Source: a bacterium
GTDB taxonomy: Bacteria; Cyanobacteriota; Vampirovibrionia; Obscuribacterales; Obscuribacteraceae
Length of the DNA stretch: 64,000 nucleotides
NCBI GenBank assembly: GCA_018062085.1
Contig: JAGOSY010000003.1
Location: 13,215-77,214, forward strand
Direction: 5' to 3'
Under the pieces are notes generated by a model. It made no database searches. It saw nothing but the letters and a program-made list of their open reading frames with translations, and was not told where the DNA came from. The position numbers were made by a program, and so were the translations under genes. Positions 25,789 through 35,123 of the stretch are shown piece after piece (within the stretch, counting starts at the first letter, position 1; each line of letters opens with the position of its first letter).

Positions 25789-26256
25789 ATGAATTTTGAA
25801 ACACAGCCCCAAGAAACCTACGCCACTCTGCGCATCTATCATGCTCAGCTAGTGCCAGATGAATTGACTGACCTCTTTGAGATCAAGCCGACAATGGCCT
25901 GGAAAATGGGCGATCAAATAACCATCGCTCACTCTGACAAGTATACAGACACTCCAAACGCAATCGATGCTCAGACTGGCGGCTGGCTGCTTTCTTCTAA
26001 GCAATCGGTACGCAGCACCGATGCCATGAAACACATCGAATGGATGGCTGACCAGTTGGCCAATCACGGCAACTCCATCTACAAACTACAGCGATCTGGG
26101 TTTACCGTTGATTTGGTCGTAGCCTGGTTTTCGGATTCATGGAATACTTGTCCAGCGCTAACACCAGAGCTAATGCTACGCCTTGCTAATCTACGCATAC
26201 CTCTCTGGTTCGATGTCTATCTAGACCAGCCCATGGATCTTAGTATTCTCAGTTAA
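25789..26256 (+). CDS. DUF4279 domain protein, second of a pair
   Basis: 155 residues from the ATG at 25789 (MNFETQPQETY); a TTG six bases earlier is also in frame. It aligns along its length with the preceding gene: ATLRIYHAQLVPDELTDLFEIKPT, GGWLLSSKQSVRSTDAMKHIEWM, and VDLVVAWFSDSWNTCPALTPE...PLWFDVYL. The two arose by tandem duplication. Its stop codon overlaps the stop of the convergent WD40 gene. Confidence 0.82.
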   Translation: MNFETQPQETYATLRIYHAQLVPDELTDLFEIKPTMAWKMGDQITIAHSDKYTDTPNAIDAQTGGWLLSSKQSVRSTDAMKHIEWMADQLANHGNSIYKLQRSGFTVDLVVAWFSDSWNTCPALTPELMLRLANLRIPLWFDVYLDQPMDLSILS

Positions 26257-27056
26257 CGGTAACCGCCACCATACTGCACATCAGCAATTTTGATAAATTG
26301 TTTGGCATCCCACAAATAGGTCCATTGCTCAGTCGAACACAGTAAGTATCTTCCATCAGGGCTAAAGAGAGCGGCCCGAACCGGATACTGATGAGTAATT
26401 GTGCCAACTTCGGCACCATCAGCAGTTTTCCACAATTTAGCATTTTGGCCATCAAGGGTGACGAGCTGGCTGCTATCAGGATTGAAAATCAGCGAAATCA
26501 CTTGCTTTGATTGCGGCATCTTAAGAGTCATCAGACCTTGAGAGGCAGACCATAGTTGAAAATTTTCCTCTGTGGTAACAGCAATCAAATTGCCATCTTG
26601 ACTGAGCACCATTTGCCGAACATTGGCTTGATGATCAAGCTGCTTTCTGAACTCCCCGCCAGGTGACCAAGTTCTAGTCCAGGTGCCACCACTGGTGACG
26701 ATGAAAGAACCGTCTCGACTGTACGCCACCCAGCGAATGGGCCCACCATGCTGCAAAGCCATCAATTCAACACCGGTGGTTGCATTCCACAATGAGGCCG
26801 TATCGCCAGAAACAGTGAGAAACGACTGACCAGATGGGCTATAAATAATCACTTTGGCTGAGCCGATGCTTGGCACCATGGCGCTAAAATCAGCAGCGGT
26901 TGTACGTACAGGCATGCCTCCGGTGGGGTCAGCCATAAAACGCGGTATTTTATTACCGAACACCACCGAGTTAATTTGGTTAACTTGGGCAAAGGCGTCA
27001 AGATTTGAGCTTAAAACTAACCCGAGAGAAAGCGTCAGTAACACTAATTTCCGCAT
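26253..27056 (-). CDS. Exported WD40-repeat protein
   Basis: 267 residues from the ATG at 27056 (MRKLVLLTLSLGLVLSSNLD...), which gives a signal peptide and has GAAGG about seven bases upstream; the frame extends further to 27335 without support. About five WD40-like blades are visible with patterns such as GPIRWVAYSRDGSFIVTSG, ANVRQMVLSQDGNLIAVTT, QVISLIFNPDSSQLVTLDG and YPVRAALFSPDGRYLLCS, each ending in a W. It would form a propeller platform for protein contacts. No enzyme motif. It lies divergent from the PPK2 gene. Confidence 0.85.
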   Translation of the reverse strand: MRKLVLLTLSLGLVLSSNLDAFAQVNQINSVVFGNKIPRFMADPTGGMPVRTTAADFSAMVPSIGSAKVIIYSPSGQSFLTVSGDTASLWNATTGVELMALQHGGPIRWVAYSRDGSFIVTSGGTWTRTWSPGGEFRKQLDHQANVRQMVLSQDGNLIAVTTEENFQLWSASQGLMTLKMPQSKQVISLIFNPDSSQLVTLDGQNAKLWKTADGAEVGTITHQYPVRAALFSPDGRYLLCSTEQWTYLWDAKQFIKIADVQYGGGYR

Positions 27057-27189
27057 TTGCAACCTTCGATGAAAGCCCCGTAAACCATGTCTAAAAGATC
27101 GATTTATAGTATTTGTAGCAGGATATGTTAGCACTCGACGTGGCATAAAGATTCCAGAGAACTGCAAAGTCGAGGCAACAAGCGAGAGT

Positions 27190-28254
27190 ATGAGTACAGA
27201 CAAAAGATCAAGTGGCGTCAGCTCAAGCCCCATAGATGTCGATTCTATAGCACTAATTGATAGCGACGACGCCAAATCTACCAACAGCAAAGATAGCAGT
27301 AATAAAGCCGTTATCAGCACTGCTAGCAGCAACAACGGAAAGGCCAGCTCGACTACCGAGCCAGAAGCGGATGCGAAGAAAAAGAAAACGCAGATTCAAA
27401 AATCTGAAAGCAAACTATCAGAAGACGATTTAAGAAGAGTTAACACCAACAAAGGCCTGCTAACCCTTCTAAGAACCAAAGACATCAAAATAAAAGATGT
27501 TATGGCCGATCTTGAGTACGAAGAGGAACTAGAGAGGCTGCAAGTTGAGCTTGTCAAACTACAGAGATGGGTGCAAGACAAAGGCAAGCGCATCGCAATT
27601 ATTTTGGAAGGCCGCGATGCTGCTGGTAAGGGTGGCACCATACGTAGGTTTACTGAGCACCTAAATCCCCGTTCTATGCGAGTGGTGGCACTACCCAAGC
27701 CTACCCAACAAGAGCGCGGTCAATGGTACTTCCAGCGCTATTCTGTTCAACTACCTAATGCTGGTGAAATAGTATTTTTTGATCGCAGCTGGTACAACCG
27801 AGCGGTGGTCGAACCTGTCAACGGTTTCTGCACAAAAGTTGAGTACCAACGCTTCATTCAGCAAGTTCCTGAATTTGAGCATATGCTCTACGAAGACGGT
27901 ATTACAATCATAAAATTTTGGTTTTCCATCTCAAGAGAAGAGCAAAAAAAACGCTTCGAATCAAGACAGTCAAACCCCCTCAAACAGTGGAAGCTGAGTC
28001 CAATTGACCAACAAGCCCAAGACCTCTGGGAGCACTACACAACTCACAAAGAAGAGATGTTCAGCCGCACCCACATGTCCTTCAGCCCGTGGATAGTAGT
28101 CAAAGCTAATGACAAGCGTTTGGCTCGCCTTGAAAGCATTCGCTATGTCCTCAATTTGCTAGATTATAGCGGCAAGTCTGATGCCAAAGTCAGACTCTAT
28201 CCAGATCCGAATATAGTCAATCGCTTCCACCGCCAGATAGCTAATATCGACTAA
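27190..28254 (+). CDS. ppk2: Polyphosphate kinase 2 family protein
   Basis: 354 residues. The first ~80 are Ser/Lys/Asp-rich and disordered, an unusual leader for this family. The PPK2 core starts near 100 and has Walker A GRDAAGKGG (141-149), Walker B-like FFDRSWYNR (196-204), and conserved blocks RSMRVVALPKPTQQERGQWYF and IKFWFSISREEQKKRFESR. PPK2 enzymes move phosphate between polyphosphate and (d)NDP/NMP, mostly using polyphosphate to make GTP or ATP. One-domain, class I-like. A TTAGCACTC lies upstream, but no inverted mate follows. Together with PiT it points to polyphosphate metabolism. Confidence 0.94.
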   Translation: MSTDKRSSGVSSSPIDVDSIALIDSDDAKSTNSKDSSNKAVISTASSNNGKASSTTEPEADAKKKKTQIQKSESKLSEDDLRRVNTNKGLLTLLRTKDIKIKDVMADLEYEEELERLQVELVKLQRWVQDKGKRIAIILEGRDAAGKGGTIRRFTEHLNPRSMRVVALPKPTQQERGQWYFQRYSVQLPNAGEIVFFDRSWYNRAVVEPVNGFCTKVEYQRFIQQVPEFEHMLYEDGITIIKFWFSISREEQKKRFESRQSNPLKQWKLSPIDQQAQDLWEHYTTHKEEMFSRTHMSFSPWIVVKANDKRLARLESIRYVLNLLDYSGKSDAKVRLYPDPNIVNRFHRQIANID

Positions 28255-28372
28255 CTAATAAATTTAGAGCACTAAGCCTAGAACAATAAAAGTAGAAAAA
28301 ATAACATAGAGAATTCTTCAAGAAGTGGCAAGTCAAGCACACTGAAGCTCTCAAAATTTATACTCTATACAA

Positions 28373-29719
28373 ATGTCGATTGCCTACACCGCCGAGCAGA
28401 TCCTAGAGCTTGCGCCAGACAGTTCTGCCGGTAAAGCCGGACGGGATTTGGCCACTGCTTCAAAGTGGAAAAATCTGGGCTGCAACGAGCAAGCAATATG
28501 GGGCGAGTGTCAAGGTAGCGGCGCCTCCCCCTATCAGACCAGAGCAGACCTCAGCGGCCCAGCGTTTAAGTGCAGCTGCCCAAGCCGAAAGTTTCCCTGC
28601 AAGCATAGCTTAGCCCTAGCCCTGCTTTGTAGCGCCAGCCAAGCACTTTTTGAAGAGAAAGAGCCACCAGCTTGGGTAAGCGAATGGCTAACCAACCGCG
28701 GGGCGAAGAAGCGCAAAGAAACTAATGAAGTTGAGAAGAGCCCAGAACAGCTAGAAGAATCGCTCTTAGCTAAAGACAAACGCAAGCAAGACAGACTTAG
28801 CCGTGTACAAACAGGCATCGAAGAGCTAGAACTGTTTATTAGTGATTTGATGCGTCAGGGCATAGGCACAGTGAAGAAGCAACCATTTGCTTTTTGGAAG
28901 AGCCGAGCCGCTCGCCTAGTAGACGCCCAAGCACCAGGCTTGGCCAGGCTAGTCAGTGAGTGTGCTGAAATTATTGCCCGCAGCAGCGACTGGGAAGACG
29001 CCCTAATCGACAAATTGGCCACTATAAATCTCATTTGTCGTGCCTTTCTCAAGCTAGAAAATCTTCCACCAGAGCTAAAAGCCGACGTGCTCACCGCTAT
29101 TGGTTTCAACCAAAGCCAAGATGAGCTGCTCAGTGGTGCTGGAAAGTGCCTCGACGATCTCTGGTTAGTTGTAGGGCAATATAGCTACACGCAAGATCGC
29201 TTGCGTGTTCAAAGAAATTGGCTCTGGGGTAAAGGCGGTCAATCGGCATTAGTACTAGGCTTTGCCCATGGCACGGCCCCCTTTGACACTATGCTTATAC
29301 CAGGATTGTTTTACAGAGGTGAGCTAGTTTTCTATCAAGGCTCGCTACCACAGCGCGCTTTGATCAAGTCGAAACACAGCGAGCCAAGCATCGCACCGTT
29401 TGTCAGCGGCCTCCCTTCGGTAGGGGCTGCACTTAGTAGCTATGCTAGCGACTTAGCTAAAACTCCATGGTTAGACACTGTGCCTTTTCTCTTAGAAGAA
29501 GTGATACCACTTAGAACCTCAGGTGGAAAGTGGTGGCTGGTAGACAAAGAGAAAAATGGCCTACCGCTGATTGTCAAAGAAGAAACCGGCTGGCAGCTGC
29601 TCAGCTACGCAGGAGGCCTACCGCTCTCACTGTTCGGTGAATGGGATGGCACCACCCTCAAACCGCTAGCAGCCATGAAAGATGGCAATTACCTCCGACT
29701 GCAAACACTGGAGGTCTGA
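28373..29719 (+). CDS. SWIM zinc-finger protein, first gene of a five-gene operon
   Basis: 448 residues. Residues 67-78 are the SWIM motif CxCx6CxH (C67, C69, C76, H78) in FKCSCPSRKFPCKHSLALAL, a small zinc-binding fold thought to contact DNA or protein. A charged helical stretch (~100-150) follows; the rest is unfamiliar. The start has no ribosome-binding site, but a TATACT lies 9 bases upstream of the ATG, so the mRNA may be leaderless. Its TGA overlaps the next ATG. The family regularly accompanies MoxR/VWA gene clusters of unknown function. Confidence 0.88.
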   Translation: MSIAYTAEQILELAPDSSAGKAGRDLATASKWKNLGCNEQAIWGECQGSGASPYQTRADLSGPAFKCSCPSRKFPCKHSLALALLCSASQALFEEKEPPAWVSEWLTNRGAKKRKETNEVEKSPEQLEESLLAKDKRKQDRLSRVQTGIEELELFISDLMRQGIGTVKKQPFAFWKSRAARLVDAQAPGLARLVSECAEIIARSSDWEDALIDKLATINLICRAFLKLENLPPELKADVLTAIGFNQSQDELLSGAGKCLDDLWLVVGQYSYTQDRLRVQRNWLWGKGGQSALVLGFAHGTAPFDTMLIPGLFYRGELVFYQGSLPQRALIKSKHSEPSIAPFVSGLPSVGAALSSYASDLAKTPWLDTVPFLLEEVIPLRTSGGKWWLVDKEKNGLPLIVKEETGWQLLSYAGGLPLSLFGEWDGTTLKPLAAMKDGNYLRLQTLEV

Positions 29720-31380
29720 TGGCCATCCAAGTGAAAAAGAGTCCATTCTATGAACTCACAGAAACAGCTATTCTTGGTACCGACAGAAAGCCTTTAAACC
29801 GCATTCTAGCAGGCGGCGATCTCGGAAAGACAATTGCTGATCTTTCAGAACGAGAAGGCCAGGGTGAAAACCAATCGCCAGAGCGCGTCTTAATAGATCA
29901 ACTGACTACCCTGAGTATAGCGCGTAAAGCCGGTATTCATGCCAATGTCTTTGAGAACCCAATAGCTGTCTGTCCGCCAGAATCCCAGCAAAAAGTGTCC
30001 GAGCGCTCATTGGCTCTGCTAGTACAAATACTAGCTCTAGAGACAAAGGGCAGCGAGCTGAGACCGTCAAAAATGGTTGCCGACTGGCTAAGCTATTGCG
30101 CTGAAGCCAATCAAAGAGTTCCTGAAGAATTTGTGCCTCGTCTACTAAGCTTGGGCAGAAACATCAGCGACTTGCACCAACTAATAGCTAAATGCTGTGG
30201 TGAACATTTCGCTTGGCTCATATCACTCAATCAAGAGTGGCGCACTGCCTATAAAATACAAGAACCTGACCAGCCTGATGATTCTGACCAAATTCAAGCC
30301 TTAGTCAATACTTTCGAGACAGCCGATCAAAAAGAACGCTATCAGGCCTTGCTTACTATGCGGCAGCATGACGCTCAAGCAGCACTAACACTCTTAAGCT
30401 CAATTTTCGAAAAAGAATCATTCGATAGTAAAATCCTCTTCCTTAAGGCCCTGAACATATCTCTCAGCCTAAGCGACGAACCTTTTCTCGAAGACGTAGC
30501 ACTAGCTGACCGGCGCAAAGAAGTGCGCGCGCAAGCAGCAGCACAACTCTGCTTGATCGCCAACTCACGTTTTCAACAACGCATGATAGCAAGAGCTGAT
30601 CAATATCTTGCCTACAACAAAAATGAAAACCGCTTTGCCATTACCCTTCCAGATAAACTCGAAGACAGCATGAGCCGCGATGGTATCATTGAAAACTTGT
30701 CCATTGATTCACGCTTAGGTCAAAAGGCCACTTGGCTGTGCCAAATAGTAAGCTTAGTACCAGCATCTCATTGGCAAAAGCGCTTCGCCTTGAGCGCAAA
30801 AGAAATACTCAAAGTCGCCACAGCAAACAGCGAATGGTCACTCGCCCTCACTCTTGCCCTAATCAACTCAGCAGCAAAATTTGGTGAAGTCGAGATTCAG
30901 CAGGCAATTTTAGAATGCGGTGAAATTCACCTTACTGACTCACAATCTGGCTTGCTTCTTCTTAAAGCGCTGCCCCACGCGCTGCTAGAAAATCTCATTC
31001 TGCAAAAGCTCCCGAGCTGGTCAAGACCGAGTGAGCAGGCACCAAGGCTTGACCTCTGGTATTACCTAGAGCAAGTTGACTTCAATTGGAGTGAACAATT
31101 CACTCGCGAAATAATGAAATTTATCATCAAAGAATGTCGCGAGAAAGTACCAGTATTCGGTCACACTTTCTACAGTAATGCCAGCATCTTTGCGCTGCGC
31201 ATGCACATTTCAGCAGGCGAGTTAATCGAACAGATTGCCATCAACTCGGAAATGACCGATGTCTATCGACGCAACGCCCTAGAGCGCATGAGCGACACAG
31301 TAAAGCTGCGCTATGAAATTTTTCAATCTTTTAAGTCATCCAAAGAAATTATTACCAGCACCAAGGGGAATAGACAATGA
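29719..31380 (+). CDS. DUF5691 family protein
   Basis: 553 residues from the ATG at 29719, which overlaps the TGA of the SWIM gene and has GGAGG five bases upstream; an in-frame extension to 29641 lies inside the SWIM gene and is rejected. The N-terminal block YELTETAILGTDRKPLNRI is characteristic of DUF5691. The remainder is helical, perhaps HEAT-like. There are no metal or nucleotide motifs. It ends in ATGA, shared with the AAA gene start. In this gene order it is probably a scaffold or adaptor; that is inference. Confidence 0.82.
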   Translation: MAIQVKKSPFYELTETAILGTDRKPLNRILAGGDLGKTIADLSEREGQGENQSPERVLIDQLTTLSIARKAGIHANVFENPIAVCPPESQQKVSERSLALLVQILALETKGSELRPSKMVADWLSYCAEANQRVPEEFVPRLLSLGRNISDLHQLIAKCCGEHFAWLISLNQEWRTAYKIQEPDQPDDSDQIQALVNTFETADQKERYQALLTMRQHDAQAALTLLSSIFEKESFDSKILFLKALNISLSLSDEPFLEDVALADRRKEVRAQAAAQLCLIANSRFQQRMIARADQYLAYNKNENRFAITLPDKLEDSMSRDGIIENLSIDSRLGQKATWLCQIVSLVPASHWQKRFALSAKEILKVATANSEWSLALTLALINSAAKFGEVEIQQAILECGEIHLTDSQSGLLLLKALPHALLENLILQKLPSWSRPSEQAPRLDLWYYLEQVDFNWSEQFTREIMKFIIKECREKVPVFGHTFYSNASIFALRMHISAGELIEQIAINSEMTDVYRRNALERMSDTVKLRYEIFQSFKSSKEIITSTKGNRQ

Positions 31381-32468
31381 CCGAACTTCTGGCTCAAGTA
31401 CTGCGCCAACATGCCGAGCAGCAGTACGCCAGCGAACTGGCTGAACTAGCCTTAGTCGACAAACGGCAACGGCCACCGAGCTGGAAGCTTTCACCTTGGG
31501 CCGTGATGCAATATCTCATGGGCGGGAAACTGGAAAACGGTTTTGAAATTACACCTAAATATGTCGGCAACAAGCGCATCATCGAAATTGCTATAGCCAC
31601 CCTGACCACAGACCGCGCCCTATTGCTTCTGGGAGTACCTGGTACAGCCAAGACCTGGGTATCGGAGCATCTAGCAGCAGCCATCAGTGGCGACTCCACT
31701 CTATTGGTGCAAGGGACAGCAGGAATGCCAGAGGAGTCAATTCGTTACGGCTGGAACTACGCCAGACTGATTGCCGATGGCCCCTCATTCAACGCCTTAG
31801 TAGCCAGCCCAGTAATGCAAGCCATGCGCCACGGCAAGATAGCTAGAATTGAAGAACTAACCCGCATACCAGCCGATGTGCAAGATTCACTAATCACAAT
31901 TCTTTCAGAAAAGGTCCTGCCGATTCCGGAACTAGGCGACGAAGTGCAAGCAATCAAAGGCTTCAATGTCATTGCCACGGCCAACGATCGTGACAAAGGC
32001 GTAAATGACTTGTCGAGCGCTCTCAAGCGCCGCTTCAACACAGTTGTATTGCCCACTCCTGCCACCATTGAAGAAGAAGTAGACATTGTCGCCCGTCGCA
32101 CCGAAGCTCTGGGCCGGGCCTTAGAGCTTCCAGCGGAGCCACCAGCTCTAGAAGAAATTAGACGTGTAGTGACAATTTTCAGAGAGTTGCGCAGTGGTAT
32201 CACTGCCGACGGCAAGAACAAAATCAAGAGCCCCAGCGGCACACTCAGTACCGCCGAAGCCATATCAGTAATAAACAGCGGACTAGCTCTAGCTGGCCAT
32301 TTTGGCGACGGCACCATCAAAGCAGATGACTTGGCAGCTGGAATAGTTGGGGCTGTGGTCAAAGACCCAGTGCAAGATGCCGTTGTCTTTCGTGAGTATT
32401 TAGAAACCGTAGTAAAGGAACGAGACGGTTGGAAAGATTTCTATCGGGCATTGCGCAATATCTCCTAA
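31377..32468 (+). CDS. MoxR-type AAA+ ATPase
   Basis: 363 residues. Walker A GVPGTAKT is at 86-93. The Walker B-sensor region reads GKIARIEELTRIPADVQDSLITILSEK, as in MoxR ATPases, and VIATANDRDKGVNDLSSALKRRF carries sensor 1 and the Arg finger region. MoxR proteins act as chaperones that load cofactors or remodel complexes together with a VWA protein; the VWA gene is two genes downstream. The start overlaps the previous stop by ATGA. Confidence 0.93.
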   Translation: MTELLAQVLRQHAEQQYASELAELALVDKRQRPPSWKLSPWAVMQYLMGGKLENGFEITPKYVGNKRIIEIAIATLTTDRALLLLGVPGTAKTWVSEHLAAAISGDSTLLVQGTAGMPEESIRYGWNYARLIADGPSFNALVASPVMQAMRHGKIARIEELTRIPADVQDSLITILSEKVLPIPELGDEVQAIKGFNVIATANDRDKGVNDLSSALKRRFNTVVLPTPATIEEEVDIVARRTEALGRALELPAEPPALEEIRRVVTIFRELRSGITADGKNKIKSPSGTLSTAEAISVINSGLALAGHFGDGTIKADDLAAGIVGAVVKDPVQDAVVFREYLETVVKERDGWKDFYRALRNIS

Positions 32469-32510
32469 ACTTTTCTTGTATCTTCAATATTATTGGTATC
32501 TTCAGTATAA

Positions 32511-35123
32511 ATGAGCGAAACGAAAATCTTTGGTATCAGACATCACGGCCCGGGCTCTGCCCATAGCCTCTTGTCGGCATTGAAAGAATTTCAGCCCGAC
32601 TGTGTTTTGATAGAAGGACCACCAGAGGGCAACAGTCTTCTGCCTCTTGTCACCGAAGCAGGCATGGTACCGCCAGTGGCACTGCTGGTTTATGCCCAAG
32701 ATAATCCACGCCAGGCCTGCTACTATCCATTCGCTGAGTTCTCACCAGAATGGCAGGCCATGAAATATGCCGTCAGCAAAGCCGTTGCTTGCCGCTTTAT
32801 CGACCTGCCTCAAAGTCACTGGCTAGCTCTCAATGAAGCAAAGATCAATAAGGCTAAGCAAAAGAAAGACACTGCTATTGGCGCCTTCACACCGGTGGCG
32901 AGCCAGGACTTTGAACAAAGACCGGAAGACCCACTCAATGCTTCCGATGCTGCAATCGATCTTAAGATCGAAATTAGGCCGGCCTTGGAGGCCCTGACTT
33001 TCGATGATTCTAGCCCTGATGAATTAGCCCCAAAAGAGCATGAGCACGACGTAAAAGAGCTGCTAGAAGCTCAAGAATTGGCTAATCTGACTAAAGAAAG
33101 AGCAGAGTACAACGAGAAAATTAAGCGCGATCCAATTGGCTGCTTAGCCGAAATAGCAGGTTTTAGCGACGGCGAACGCTGGTGGGAACAGATAGTCGAG
33201 CAGCGCTCGCAAAAGCATTCAGCCCTTGCCACTGAGGATTCATCTAACTACTTAGTATTCGATGCCATCAGCGAAGCCATGCAGGTGCTTCGCCTAGAAC
33301 TCGCAAAAGATGAAGACCCCAATGCTCGAGAAAGGACAGCCAAGCTAGAAATTTCAGACGACGGCAGTGAGCGCACAATTTATGATGAAGACGAACTGAT
33401 TGAGCCCATGCGCGAGGCCTATATGCGCCAGTGCCTGCGGGCCGCTAGTAAAGAATTTAGCCGCATTGCTGTGGTCTGTGGTGCCTGGCACGCTCCAGCT
33501 TTGCGACAGATACCAGCAGCAAAAGAAGACAATGCCTTACTCAAAGGTCTACCCAAGCAAAAAGTTGATGCCACCTGGATACCATGGACCCACGGCCGAC
33601 TTTCATTTTCTAGCGGCTACGGTGCTGGTGTCGAGTCGCCGGGATGGTATCACCATATATTTACTAACAGAGAAAACCCGGTTCTCACTTGGCTCGTGAA
33701 AGTAGCGCAACTATTGCGAGCAGAAGATCTTGATGCCTCATCGGCCCAAGTAATTGATACTTTGCGCCTAGTCGAGGCAGTGTCGTCTATGCGCGAACTG
33801 GCTCACCCAAGCCTTGACGAACTAAATGATGCCATTATTACGGTGCTCTGCTCTGGCAATAGTATTCCTCTTGGCCTAATAAAAAAGAAACTCATTGTCG
33901 GCGAGACCCTAGGTCAAGTACCAGAAAACACACCAGGCACGCCACTAGAGCGCGACTTAAGCAAACTGCAAAGTAAACTACGCCTGAAGCCTGAAGCTAC
34001 CTCAAAAGTGCTTGAATTAGATTTGCGCAAGCCCCTTGACCTAAGCCGCAGTGAGTTGCTCAATCGCCTGCTAATACTCAATATTGATTGGGCAGAAAAA
34101 CAATATATTCGCGGCAAGAGCGGCACTTTTCACGAGAATTGGGATCTTGAATGGTACCCAGAACTAAGCATCAGATTAATAGAGGCTGGCATTTGGGGAC
34201 GCACCATTGAGCATGCCGCTGCAGCCAAGGCGGCCGATGTGGCCAGTAAAAATAATAGCCTCGCGACGCTAGTTGATTTGCTTGAGAAAATTCTAGAAGC
34301 TGACTTACCTGACGCCCTAAAGATGGTAATGGAGCGCATTAACAGTGAAGCAGCTGTAGCTGGCGATGTCATTGAACTGATGAAAAGTGTTCCTACATTG
34401 GCCCGCGTTGTACGCTACGGCAACGTCAGGGGCACCGACGTCGAAGCAGTCAAATCGATTATTGATGCCTTGGTCACCCGCGTTGTAATTGGGCTGCCAT
34501 CAGCCTGTCAGTCACTTGATGATGAGGCCGCCGACTCAATGCAAGGCCTAATCAATGAAGTTAATGCGGCCTTACTGCTGCTGAGCAGACAAGATCACCT
34601 CAGCTCATACAGAGAGCTGCTGACAAAATTAGCAAACAACGAAAACCTCCATGGCCAGGTAGCTGGCAAGGCCACAAGACTATTGTTTGAAAGTCGCACC
34701 CTTGACGATCAAGCGGCCGCACGCATGATGCAATGGGCTCTTTCGCGGGCGGCCGAACCGCTTTATTCAGGCAAATGGCTTGAGGGTTTTCTCAGCGGCA
34801 GCGCCCTAGTCTTAATTCACGATAGTCGCCTCTGGCAACTACTCGATAATTGGTTGCTCAGTTTAGATAGCGAAGCATTCAAAGAGTTGCTACCTCTTTT
34901 AAGACGAACTTTTTCCACCTTCACCAGCCCAGAACGCCGTCAAATTGGCGAAAGAGTGCGCGAAACCCAGGCTATTGAAGGCGACATTTTCATTGCCGCT
35001 GACGAGGAAGATCTCAATTTGGAGCGCATTCGACCACCACTGAATATGGTGCGATTTTTGCTCGGGCTACCACCCCTTCCCGAATTTTCAAAAGACGAGA
35101 CACCTAGAGGTGAATGCCCATGA
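32511..35123 (+). CDS. DUF5682 family protein
   Basis: 870 residues. The opening KIFGIRHHGPGSAHSLLSAL followed by CVLIEGPPEGNSLL and PPVALLVYAQ is typical of DUF5682. The early His-Gly-Pro-Gly-Ser and Glu-Gly-Pro positions recall the EreA/ChaN-like fold, but whether it is an enzyme is not known to me. A conserved block VVCGAWHAPAL lies near residue 325. It has no ribosome-binding site in the 42-bp gap before it, which contains a direct repeat GTATCTTCA(A/G)TAT at 32478 and 32496. The stop overlaps the VWA start. Confidence 0.83.
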   Translation: MSETKIFGIRHHGPGSAHSLLSALKEFQPDCVLIEGPPEGNSLLPLVTEAGMVPPVALLVYAQDNPRQACYYPFAEFSPEWQAMKYAVSKAVACRFIDLPQSHWLALNEAKINKAKQKKDTAIGAFTPVASQDFEQRPEDPLNASDAAIDLKIEIRPALEALTFDDSSPDELAPKEHEHDVKELLEAQELANLTKERAEYNEKIKRDPIGCLAEIAGFSDGERWWEQIVEQRSQKHSALATEDSSNYLVFDAISEAMQVLRLELAKDEDPNARERTAKLEISDDGSERTIYDEDELIEPMREAYMRQCLRAASKEFSRIAVVCGAWHAPALRQIPAAKEDNALLKGLPKQKVDATWIPWTHGRLSFSSGYGAGVESPGWYHHIFTNRENPVLTWLVKVAQLLRAEDLDASSAQVIDTLRLVEAVSSMRELAHPSLDELNDAIITVLCSGNSIPLGLIKKKLIVGETLGQVPENTPGTPLERDLSKLQSKLRLKPEATSKVLELDLRKPLDLSRSELLNRLLILNIDWAEKQYIRGKSGTFHENWDLEWYPELSIRLIEAGIWGRTIEHAAAAKAADVASKNNSLATLVDLLEKILEADLPDALKMVMERINSEAAVAGDVIELMKSVPTLARVVRYGNVRGTDVEAVKSIIDALVTRVVIGLPSACQSLDDEAADSMQGLINEVNAALLLLSRQDHLSSYRELLTKLANNENLHGQVAGKATRLLFESRTLDDQAAARMMQWALSRAAEPLYSGKWLEGFLSGSALVLIHDSRLWQLLDNWLLSLDSEAFKELLPLLRRTFSTFTSPERRQIGERVRETQAIEGDIFIAADEEDLNLERIRPPLNMVRFLLGLPPLPEFSKDETPRGECP

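Noticed and set aside
27128-27136. TTAGCACTC, the left half of a CIRCE heat-shock operator
   Set aside because: The matching right half GAGTGCTAA is not found nine bases later, and the gene downstream is PPK2.
31757-32362. 201-codon frame opposite the MoxR gene
   Set aside because: It lies entirely inside the strongly supported AAA gene and has no domain or start signal.
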